Below, in pieces: positions 58,801 through 64,000 of a DNA stretch of 64,000 nucleotides. Every line of letters begins with the position of its first letter. The stretch's first letter is position 1. The notes beneath the pieces are model-generated. The model searched no databases. It was given only the letters and a program-made list of their open reading frames with translations, and was not told where the DNA came from. Where the stretch lies: assembly GCA_035444285.1 (NCBI GenBank), contig DAOMOK010000006.1, forward strand, positions 62,001 to 126,000. The letters are read 5' to 3'. The position numbers were made by a program, and so were the translations under genes. Source of the DNA: CAADGU01 sp035444285. GTDB lineage: Bacteria > Chloroflexota > Anaerolineae > Promineifilales > Promineifilaceae.

Positions 58801-59727
58801 CCATTCGTAGTACGCCTGTAACTGCTGCCCCATCACGGCCGTGTCTATCGCCGACGACTCATCGTCATCTCCCACAAAATCAAACTGCACAAACAGACTG
58901 GTCACCGGTCGGTGTTCGGCCAGATTATCCGCGCCGCTGGTGAGCAGCCGCCGCGCCAACGCCCGATGCACAAAAACAGGGGCAACGGCCGCCAGCCGAT
59001 CATAAGCCACTCGATCCACAGGCGGCCAGTGCAAAATGGGATGCGCCGGCGGCAGCGTCCAGGCGTCTGTTTGCACGGGAGTGAAATCGGCCACAACGGG
59101 CAAAGCAGCCTTGCTCAGCACGGCGCGGCTGGCGATGATCTGCCCGGACGTGGCTTTTTTCTCGGCGGCGGCGGCTTCGTCTACGGCCGTGCCCGTCAGC
59201 ACAAATTCCAGACTGCGGTCTGGCTGCCCCACCACCAACTCCTGGCACAGGCCATAGCCCACGCCAATCTTGATGGTCAGCTCAAAAAAGGGCTGCCTGC
59301 CCGGCGGCCGGTTGGTCACCACCCGGTTAAAGCTGGTGAGCATGAGCCGCTGCATCATCTGGGCGCAGGCCAGGGCGCGGTTGGCTGCCAGCCCGTCTTC
59401 GTCCGGGAAGTAAACGGACATGGCGTCGCCGTAAAAGTGACTGACAGCGCCGCCCATCTGGTGGATCACGTCAATCATGGCCGTAAAGGTCATCAACAAG
59501 ACGCGGTTGAGTTCTTCCGCGCCACGTGGCCCGTCGGCGGCCAATTCCTCGGACATAGCCGTGAAGCCGGAGATGTCGGAAAAGAGGGCGGCAGCAGCTA
59601 ACGAACGGGGCACGCCTGGCTCAGGCAGCCCCTCGTCCAGCACACGCCGGGCCAACGTCACCGGCAGGTAAGCGGCCAGGCGGCGGACTTGTTCGGGGGT
59701 GAGGGAGGATGGTGCTTCGGGGTGCAT
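55891..59727 (-). CDS. Double adenylate-cyclase, AAA-ATPase, TPR signalling protein (soluble-AC-like)
   Basis: The 1278-aa protein has a first class III cyclase domain (about 45-205) with metal-binding Asp in LFSDISGFTAMSEELA and HFYGDAMSVYF, and a second (about 270-440) with FVQFDFVGDD, VLTGDKGNQLHIMFG and TVVGDVVNLSARL. A P-loop ATPase follows (about 480-770; LSGATGVGKSRLTAVAA, and LLLVLEGLHWADQASLALLD). The rest (about 880-1270) is TPR repeats (GTAISNVGFVQFMLGQYGEA). This order matches mammalian soluble adenylyl cyclase and bacterial relatives. Whether both cyclase domains are active is unclear. No Shine-Dalgarno is visible before ATG at 59727. Cytosolic; the stimulus is unknown. Confidence 0.88.
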   Translation of the reverse strand: MHPEAPSSLTPEQVRRLAAYLPVTLARRVLDEGLPEPGVPRSLAAAALFSDISGFTAMSEELAADGPRGAEELNRVLLMTFTAMIDVIHQMGGAVSHFYGDAMSVYFPDEDGLAANRALACAQMMQRLMLTSFNRVVTNRPPGRQPFFELTIKIGVGYGLCQELVVGQPDRSLEFVLTGTAVDEAAAAEKKATSGQIIASRAVLSKAALPVVADFTPVQTDAWTLPPAHPILHWPPVDRVAYDRLAAVAPVFVHRALARRLLTSGADNLAEHRPVTSLFVQFDFVGDDDESSAIDTAVMGQQLQAYYEWACGVVARFGLENGRVNRVLTGDKGNQLHIMFGAPIAPDGPDQAMRCALALQRGKPAYIARQRMGLAVGKVFAGPVGSAARQEYTVVGDVVNLSARLMQICGENQIFTDEATAVRLRQWFEFETLPEVQLKGKQIAIRPHVPSGERAVATQLQAFINRWERPLVGRETELTQIQTAMNRALSGQGGVLALSGATGVGKSRLTAVAAQQWLDAGGLGLLGVAYPHTSDTPYSLWRGVWQALLGLTPGMDTAVQITTVTERTRALLPDVGEDVGLWGEALGLPIPSSAALAALTAEARQARLFVLVRRCFRAQAQQRPLLLVLEGLHWADQASLALLDDLTMHLENTPVFLVITFRADANLTLATLARPCCTPVALSELTSQPARQLLAQLVGVTELPAAVEQHLGLRDRDGRDSPVNPLFLEEAVRMLQGIGVLRQDGRVQVNEALLAQVQVPDTIHGLLLARLDRLPVGERDLLQVASVIGRQFAAEPLTMLSAEPSPQVVVEMLANLSAAEMTRLVEADPAWIYLFQHAMTHEVAYESLPFARRQMLHALIADWLIEANVDNLPPLYPALAYHYGRAANDEKGLEYALKAAHAARDIFANQEAVDLYTQAEQHLQALGETGWWSTAVDLYLSRSNVLMSLGDLNAAFADTEKALTLAQTHEAHHTLAEATVLKAEIRYRQGQLEEVKNLTAHVIDELPAATTPEQLAKAHIWAGWAAGSLLDHQTALRHFQEAESICSAEKNNYLLARVFEAQSYAYYLQKELKLSLEAMQRSVQLSREFSTPLNLGTAISNVGFVQFMLGQYGEAIDSFNEAVRIGRESGRNLLVMALANRAAALCRSGRFPEALLDFEEAIELLKGMNYPSLQVETYLFWGYEYSTVLGNWAEARTQFSEVAKIIGRQPDSYIEERARLLIGLGQVELSEGYLEKAEQLLQEARTLVEAKDMNWWRSVVDDLLERLTRAKGQREQAG

Positions 59728-59736
59728 GGGAAGGAA

Positions 59737-59800
59737 GGAGATCGGGAGATTAGGAGACTGGGTAATCTCTCAGTCTCCTGGTCCCCCAATCTCTAATCAT
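59737..59800. repeat. AGATTAGGAGACTGGG-family inverted repeat
   Basis: GAGATCGGGAGATTAGGAGA and its complement-like AATCTCTCAGTCTCC ... CAATCTCTAATC fill the gap upstream of the cyclase gene and reach the stop of the next one. Confidence 0.7.
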
Positions 59801-60320
59801 CATCATAATCTGGAAAGTAACGGCCGTTCAAAAACCGTACCAGCTCTTCGGCCTCAGGCCGGGGCAGGCCGACAGCAAACAGAACGTACAGATTGCCATA
59901 TTCAAAGGCAGGGCTGTGCTGTGATTCGTCGTAGTAGAACGGCCGTATAGGCGGCCGATCATACGCAGTGGTAATGCCCAACAGGGAAACGGGGCGGCGA
60001 ATGACCAGATGGTCTGCAAACAGAAACAAAATCTCCCGGCCGGCCACATAAAACTGCCACTGCCGCCAGATGGTGCGCCCCAGCCGGTAAAGCACAAACA
60101 GAAAAAGCAGCAGCAGCAGCGTAAAGGCAAAAGCAAAACGCGCCCCAGAAAAAGCCATCTGCCAGGTAAACATGAGGCCATATACAACCATCGCCAACCA
60201 GACGATCAGCAGCACCGAATAGACCGTCAAGTAAACCCGCTTCCGTTTCAAGGGAACAACAATTTTGAGCCGTTCCGTATTTTCTTCCAGCGTCACGCCA
60301 GGGATGTTTAATGCTACCAT
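59793..60320 (-). CDS. Small membrane protein (175 aa), unknown function
   Basis: Two hydrophobic helices (VYLTVYSVLLIVWLAMVVYG and FAFTLLLLLFLFVLYRLG, about residues 30-80) are flanked by a basic N-terminal strand and a C-terminal soluble part (AYDRPPIRPFYYDESQ, LVRFLNGRYFPDYDDD). It resembles PH-domain-like membrane proteins of the DUF304/bPH group only loosely. It lies 65 bp upstream of the cyclase gene in the same direction. Confidence 0.65.
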   Translation of the reverse strand: MVALNIPGVTLEENTERLKIVVPLKRKRVYLTVYSVLLIVWLAMVVYGLMFTWQMAFSGARFAFAFTLLLLLFLFVLYRLGRTIWRQWQFYVAGREILFLFADHLVIRRPVSLLGITTAYDRPPIRPFYYDESQHSPAFEYGNLYVLFAVGLPRPEAEELVRFLNGRYFPDYDDD

Positions 60321-60354
60321 AAGATGATTTTATCTCAGAATGGGTACGGCCGTT

Positions 60355-60412
60355 AGGCGAATTGGTGAACAGGTGAACAGGTGAAGGGGTGAGGGGGTGA
60401 AGGGGTGGGGGC
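60355..60412. repeat. Tandem GGTGAACAGGTGAAGGGGTGA tract
   Basis: GGTGAACAGGTGAACAGGTG is followed by AAGGGGTGAGGGGGTGAAGG and a GGTGGGGG end, 7-8 bp units. No gene. The wider 60321-60544 gap also holds one octamer copy and the leader repeat at 60497. Confidence 0.75.
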
Positions 60413-60496
60413 GCTACCGGGGCCAAAAGTAACCATTGCACACCACCCGATAGCCACATATCATACTGATGGCTGACGGCTGGCATCAGCGCCAGC

Positions 60497-60527
60497 TTCA
60501 TCCTTCATAATTCATAATTCATAATTT
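60497..60527 (+). repeat. AT-rich leader repeat upstream of the DUF2330 gene
   Basis: The 31 bp are identical to 55570-55600 and are followed by CCCCAAGGAGGCAACCG and the ATG at 60545. Confidence 0.85.
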
Positions 60528-60544
60528 CCCCAAGGAGGCAACCG

Positions 60545-61777
60545 ATGAATGCAAAACAGTGGATTCGAATAGTGGGATTATTAATTGTGCCCCTGGCCAT
60601 CATTTTACTGGCACGTCCGGCCTATGCCTGCGGTGGGCTTTTCTGCCGGAACAATCCGGTAGACCAGAACGCCGAGCGCATCATTTTCACCGACAATGGC
60701 GATGGCACGGTCACGGCCATTGTGCAAATTCAGTACACCGGTTTTGACGAGGACTTTAGCTGGATTCTGCCGCTGCCGGAGGCGATTGGCAATGAGGACA
60801 TTGCCGTGCCGGAAACGGCCGTGACCGCCTTCACTGAACTGGAACTGGCCACCAACCCCGTTTTCATCCCGCCGCCGACACCACAGTGCGCTCAACGCAT
60901 GTTATCGGTAGATATGGTCGCCGAGATGCCCGCGTCTGGGGTGGAGGTATATGCGGAAGGGGAAGTAGGGCCTTATGGTTATGTGGTGGTTGGCTCAGAA
61001 AACCCGGATGAATTGACAAACTGGCTCATTGACAATGGGTATCGCGTCACGCCAGAGATGATGCCGTTGATTAATGTCTATGTGGAAGAAGGTTTTGTCT
61101 TTTTAGCCATGCGGCTGGCCCCCGATTTTGGCGTGCAAGACATTGCCCCCATCGCCATTACCTACCCTTCCGAAGCGCCGATGATTCCGCTGCGGCTCAC
61201 GGCCGTCGCCGCCAACCCGGATATGGCCGTCATCACCTGGTTCTTTGGCGACAAACAGGCCGTACCAGATAATTATGGTCACTTCGAGATTGCCGACCGC
61301 GAGATCACCTTTTTCACCTTTGGCGGCACTAATTACCGGCAGCTCATGGGGCAAAAAGCGGATGCGATGAATGGGCAGGCATTCATCACCGAATACGCCG
61401 CCCCCACCAGCGAAAGTGATTTTGTTGACCCATTGTTGCAAGAGTTGAACGGCCGTCACAAATACCTCACCCGCCTCAACACTGTCATCTCCCCGGAAGA
61501 AATGACCGTTGACCCCGTCTTCAAATTTGAAGACCGCGCCAACGTCTTCAACATTCATGACCTGTCCAACAGCCGGGGGCAGTATGACTGTGAACGGGAC
61601 GGCAGCGGTGGCATCCTATCCACCGTGTTTGGCGGGGATCAATCGGGCAACACCGGCGGCAGCAGCAGCTTTGGCGGACGCAGCTTTTTGGGCGGCTTGC
61701 TGCTGGGAATGTGCTGTCTGGGACTGCTAGGGCTGGTTATCGGCGGTGCGTTCTGGCTGGGCCGCCGCTCGCGATAG
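60545..61777 (+). CDS. DUF2330 secreted protein with C-terminal membrane anchor
   Basis: This 410-aa protein has a signal peptide (residues 1-30, ending RPAYA), the DUF2330 opening ACGGLFCRNN then AERIIFTDNGDGTVTAIVQI and FSWILPLPEAI, and a C-terminal anchor (LLLGMCCLGLLGLVIGGAFW, about 385-405) with basic tail GRRSR. DUF2330 proteins are exported and of unknown function, common in Chloroflexota and Myxococcota. AAGGAGG is before ATG. Confidence 0.9.
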   Translation: MNAKQWIRIVGLLIVPLAIILLARPAYACGGLFCRNNPVDQNAERIIFTDNGDGTVTAIVQIQYTGFDEDFSWILPLPEAIGNEDIAVPETAVTAFTELELATNPVFIPPPTPQCAQRMLSVDMVAEMPASGVEVYAEGEVGPYGYVVVGSENPDELTNWLIDNGYRVTPEMMPLINVYVEEGFVFLAMRLAPDFGVQDIAPIAITYPSEAPMIPLRLTAVAANPDMAVITWFFGDKQAVPDNYGHFEIADREITFFTFGGTNYRQLMGQKADAMNGQAFITEYAAPTSESDFVDPLLQELNGRHKYLTRLNTVISPEEMTVDPVFKFEDRANVFNIHDLSNSRGQYDCERDGSGGILSTVFGGDQSGNTGGSSSFGGRSFLGGLLLGMCCLGLLGLVIGGAFWLGRRSR

Positions 61778-61861
61778 TGAATTATTCTGGACGCAAGCGC
61801 AATTATTCTGATATGCTGTGGTGGCTAATTTCAGAACTTACCAAAATTAGGAAGATGCTAC

Positions 61862-62188
61862 GTGAACATTGAGCTTATTCGAAGGCGTATTTTGGCAGGA
61901 AACTACCTGATAAAGAGCCACGCTGTTCAACATGCCTTAAAAGAAGGTTTTGCACGTAAGCATATGATTGAAGCTATCATGAACGGGCAAATTATTGAAG
62001 AATATCCAGATGATGAGCGGATGCTCGTCTGCGGTCAGACAAAACTGCTAGATGAAATTACGATTTATCTACATGTTGTGTGCGAGTACGCTGATCCGGT
62101 ATTCGTGGAGTTTATCACAGCCTACATTCCTGATGAGCATCTATGGGAAACCCCACCTTATAGGCGGCGTAAGCGCCTGAGAAGATAA
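61862..62188 (+). CDS. DUF4258-family toxin-like protein
   Basis: This 108-aa protein starts with GTG at 61862 (MNIELIRRRILAGNYLIKSH). The DUF4258 pattern is H-A..H...EGF, with ARKHMIEAIMNGQIIEEYPD, LVCGQT and a C-terminal VFVEFITAYIPDEHLWE. Proteins of this group sit beside MqsA/YgiT-like antitoxins and are suspected toxins. The low-GC pair 61862-62461 has no octamer copy. Confidence 0.75.
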   Translation: MNIELIRRRILAGNYLIKSHAVQHALKEGFARKHMIEAIMNGQIIEEYPDDERMLVCGQTKLLDEITIYLHVVCEYADPVFVEFITAYIPDEHLWETPPYRRRKRLRR

Positions 62189-62191
62189 CTT

Positions 62192-62461
62192 ATGACAATA
62201 CAACAAAAAGTTGCTCCTATTTGCGGTGAACATAAGATACCAAAACAATGGCAAAAAACCACTTTTGAATATAGCAGTCAAGGCATTACTATTCGCGTCC
62301 CTGGTATTTATGCCTGGGTATGTCCCGAAGACGGTGAAGTGTCGTTTCTGCCTGAAACGGTTGATGAGCTGATTTTGACAGTCAATGAACTGCTAGAGAC
62401 CGCTCAACGCGCTAAAAAGCGCCGATCCGGATTAACTGAATATGTGGTTTCAGTTGGTTGA
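62192..62461 (+). CDS. YgiT-type zinc-finger antitoxin-like protein
   Basis: This 89-aa protein starts 4 bp after the DUF4258 stop. It carries one Cys in PICGEHKIPKQWQ and another in YAWVCPEDGEVSF, where YgiT/MqsA zinc fingers usually have two CxxC pairs; each pair is reduced to a single Cys here, so zinc binding is doubtful. The middle LPETVDELILTVNELLE helix matches the family. Likely partner of the preceding gene. Confidence 0.65.
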   Translation: MTIQQKVAPICGEHKIPKQWQKTTFEYSSQGITIRVPGIYAWVCPEDGEVSFLPETVDELILTVNELLETAQRAKKRRSGLTEYVVSVG

Positions 62462-63142
62462 GCGTTTCATAAATTTCTGATGCAGTTCCATCAATTCTTG
62501 CTGTAAATTGGCTCGCGCCTGTTGTTCCAGCCGGGCAAAAAAGTAGTCGGTGCGGAATAGCCGTTCCTGCTGCAAAAAGTAGGTAAGAATCTGACTACGG
62601 CCGTGCCGGTACGCCTCCTCTGGCACATGGGCAAACTCGCGGCGGATGGCCTGGGCATAACGCCGGTAATCGTCTGGCGGCCAACCCAACGTAGCAATGT
62701 CCGCATCTTGAATAATTGGCGCGTCGGGGTGAGGGCTGGCCTCGCTGTTTAACACAGTCGCCAGGATAAGCTGCTCCACCGGCACGATCAACGATTCGTC
62801 TGCCTGCCAGCTTTGCAGCAGGCGGCGGGCAAAGTGGGCGCTCTGGGCTTCGTTGTCCGGCGCGCCGGGCACATACACCACATCATGGAACCAGATGGCC
62901 AACTGCACGGCCGTCCAATCCACCGCCTGCTCGGCTACCATATCCGCCGACTGCAATACCTGTTGGATATGCGTCAGATTGTGGTAGGCGCGGCCCGAAG
63001 CCGCTTCGGCTTCGCCGTTTGCCTCATAGCGTGCCACCAGGTCTACAAAAACCGAGTCATCTGCGGCAGCAGCTACCCCCAGGCTGCCCACCAGGGAACG
63101 CCAACGAACCTGCATATTGCGAATATCAACATCCTGCATCAT
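62450..63142 (-). CDS. HD-domain phosphohydrolase-like protein
   Basis: The start at 63142 (or 63139) follows GGTGGTGAG, giving about 230 aa. HD-superfamily features: RAYHNLTHIQQVL with the first His, AIWFHDVVYVPGAPDNEAQS with the His-Asp pair, and the late Asp in IIQDADIATLGWP. The group is annotated as predicted metal-dependent HD hydrolases related to COG4339. Substrate unknown. It converges with the YgiT-like gene, stops overlapping by 12 bp. Confidence 0.85.
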   Translation of the reverse strand: MMQDVDIRNMQVRWRSLVGSLGVAAAADDSVFVDLVARYEANGEAEAASGRAYHNLTHIQQVLQSADMVAEQAVDWTAVQLAIWFHDVVYVPGAPDNEAQSAHFARRLLQSWQADESLIVPVEQLILATVLNSEASPHPDAPIIQDADIATLGWPPDDYRRYAQAIRREFAHVPEEAYRHGRSQILTYFLQQERLFRTDYFFARLEQQARANLQQELMELHQKFMKRSTN

Positions 63143-63211
63143 CTCACCACCCCCAGACCACACAGAACGTGGCCGAGTTCATTCCACGCAGAGCGTGAAA
63201 CAAGAAATAAA

Positions 63212-63266
63212 TCACGGGTCACGAGTCACGGGTCACGGATTACGGATTACGGATTACGGGTCACGG
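63212..63266. repeat. GGATTACGGATTACGG tandem repeat
   Basis: TCACGGGTCACGAGTCACGG is followed by GGATTAC three times and GGGTCACGG. Same family as 3784-3830 and 31669-31715. It overlaps the end of the CBM9-like gene by 6 bp. Confidence 0.8.
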
Positions 63267-64000
63267 ACACGCCGCCCCATCCACCAACTGCCACGTATTC
63301 ACATTTACCGTATTTGCGTCGGTAGGCCATACGGCCGTTTCCACCGGGTACAACACCTGGAACATCAGGCCATAGGTCGGCGCCAGCGCCGGTATCTCCG
63401 CCGCCACGTTAATCTGCATTTCCGCCACCCATTGCACACCGGCTGCTTCGCCAGAAGCCGCATTCCAGTTTGTGCTGGTATACGCCACATTCCAGGTCAG
63501 CCCGTCAGAGTTACTGCCAATGCCGGCTTGCACGGCCGTGACCCCGTCCCGCTGCACCACAAAAACCCGGTCCGCTGCATCCGGGTCACCGCCATTGCCC
63601 AGCGTATCTACATACGCCTGCACTGCATCTGTGGGATCATTGGTGGCATCATTCACCAGGAACACCAGATACAGGTTTTGACCATTGCGCCCCATGTACA
63701 CTTGCGCCAGCGCCGAAGGATTACCCACCGGGCTAAACTGTGCCAGCGGTAACCCCGGCCATTCGGCCGGATTAAACACACCATCAATCGTCGGCGGCGC
63801 CGGCAAGCAGCCTATCAGTGGATTGGGCGTGGGCGTCAGGCTCGGTGTGGGCGTAATGGTAGGCGTATCGGTGGCGGTGGGTGTGGCTGATGCCGTAGGC
63901 GTCGCCGTAAAGGTGGCTGATGGTGGTGGGGTGTTCGTCCAGGTAGCTGTGGCGCTGGGCGGTGGTGTGTTTGTCCAGGTGGCGGTTGGGCCGGTGGTAC
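63261..64000 (-). CDS. Secreted CBM9/DOMON-like protein, C-terminal part (5' end beyond window)
   Basis: The frame is open from 64000 to the stop at 63261. It begins with a low-complexity Thr/Pro/Ala linker holding two ATWTNTPPPSAT copies, then a Cys and a carbohydrate-binding-module-9-like domain (APPTIDGVFNPAEWPGLPLA ... LYLVFLVNDATND ... WNVAYTSTNWNAASGE ... EMQINVAAEIPAL). This type of linker is usual in Chloroflexota surface proteins. The N-terminal part and any catalytic domain are outside the window. Confidence 0.75.
   Translation of the reverse strand, partial: TTGPTATWTNTPPPSATATWTNTPPPSATFTATPTASATPTATDTPTITPTPSLTPTPNPLIGCLPAPPTIDGVFNPAEWPGLPLAQFSPVGNPSALAQVYMGRNGQNLYLVFLVNDATNDPTDAVQAYVDTLGNGGDPDAADRVFVVQRDGVTAVQAGIGSNSDGLTWNVAYTSTNWNAASGEAAGVQWVAEMQINVAAEIPALAPTYGLMFQVLYPVETAVWPTDANTVNVNTWQLVDGAACP

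Larger units (their letters stand above)
1..64000. repeat. Highly iterated palindrome ACGGCCGT (dispersed, about 150 copies)
   Basis: The 8-bp palindrome ACGGCCGT recurs roughly every 400 bp over the whole window (hand count about 150). Examples are at 471, 641, 3123, 20948, 38536-38710 (five copies in the kinase linker), 53582-53597 (two overlapping end to end) and 63531. Near matches such as TCGGCCGT or ACGGCCGC are much rarer, so the full octamer is the unit. It is used in all three reading frames: Thr-Ala-Val, [Asn/Asp/Tyr/His]-Gly-Arg, and Arg-Pro. Copies are missing from rnpB and from several lower-GC genes. The pattern resembles cyanobacterial HIP1 but with a different word. Confidence 0.9.

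Noticed and set aside
60355..60412. Coding sequence on the minus strand over the GGTGAACAGG tract (proline-rich frame at 59959-60501)
   Set aside because: The peptide is a translation of a tandem repeat and overlaps the better-supported gene at 59793-60320.

Overview
The window looks like a chromosomal segment of a Chloroflexota bacterium, probably from the Anaerolineae/Ardenticatenia side. This is inferred from gene content, not from a marker gene: a lone nuoN, FolE2-type GTP cyclohydrolase, a Ser/Thr kinase carrying a secreted NBR1-like Ig domain, DUF2330, a CHAT/effector-associated-domain protein, an Os1348-like RiPP leader and an AAA/TPR adenylate cyclase. GC is moderate (roughly 55-58% by eye). 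No tRNA, rRNA operon, CRISPR array, complete IS element or prophage was seen. The only structural RNA recognised is RNase P RNA (24070-24507, minus).

Layout. 1-5.0 kb: the 3' end of a molybdopterin oxidoreductase, a META-domain lipoprotein, an orphan nuoN and an unknown protein. 5.0-18.3 kb: a long minus-strand run with an apparent selenoprotein of the AhpD/CMD family, a zinc-ribbon flavoprotein, a lipoprotein broken by an amber codon, HicBA, mutS2, a PIN toxin pair, a nucleotidyltransferase, a double GNAT and a heterodimeric ABC exporter. 18.6-26.1 kb: aldo/keto reductase, nucleoside phosphorylase, GNAT, cold-shock protein, response regulator, geranylgeranyl reductase, LMW phosphatase, rnpB, CBS protein, dienelactone hydrolase. 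26.4-36.2 kb: a decayed toxin-antitoxin-like pair, carB and carA, an antirepressor-like protein, an RNase II/R family protein and a PAS/GAF histidine kinase. 36.5-50.7 kb: rlmN, STPK, LolD-like ATPase, hydrolase, folE2, dam, a MacB/FtsX permease, GT2, methyltransferase, YkgJ, crotonase, CrtC-like protein. 50.9-64 kb: a very large CHAT protein, an unknown protein, a RiPP-like peptide, an AAA/TPR double cyclase, DUF2330, a DUF4258/YgiT pair, an HD protein and a partial CBM9-like secreted protein.

Three signals cut across gene boundaries. (1) The palindromic octamer ACGGCCGT occurs about 150 times in 64 kb (hand count), where one or two are expected by base composition. It lies in every reading frame and in intergenic hairpins, like the HIP1 palindrome of cyanobacteria. 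(2) Several families of short palindromic repeats fill the gaps between genes. Members of the same families sit in frame inside conserved proteins (ABC exporter twice, carB, carA, rlmN, an RNase, a CrtC-like protein). (3) An almost identical AT-rich 24-31 bp block lies directly upstream of the Shine-Dalgarno of three unrelated genes (CMD selenoprotein, RiPP-like peptide, DUF2330).

The best single-gene candidates for new biology are the UGA-containing CMD protein with a SECIS-like hairpin 26 nt downstream, and the 1230-residue CHAT protease with one membrane span and an outside PA14/LamG sensor-like region. The CHAT gene's promoter carries a tandem 12-bp repeat at the -35 position.
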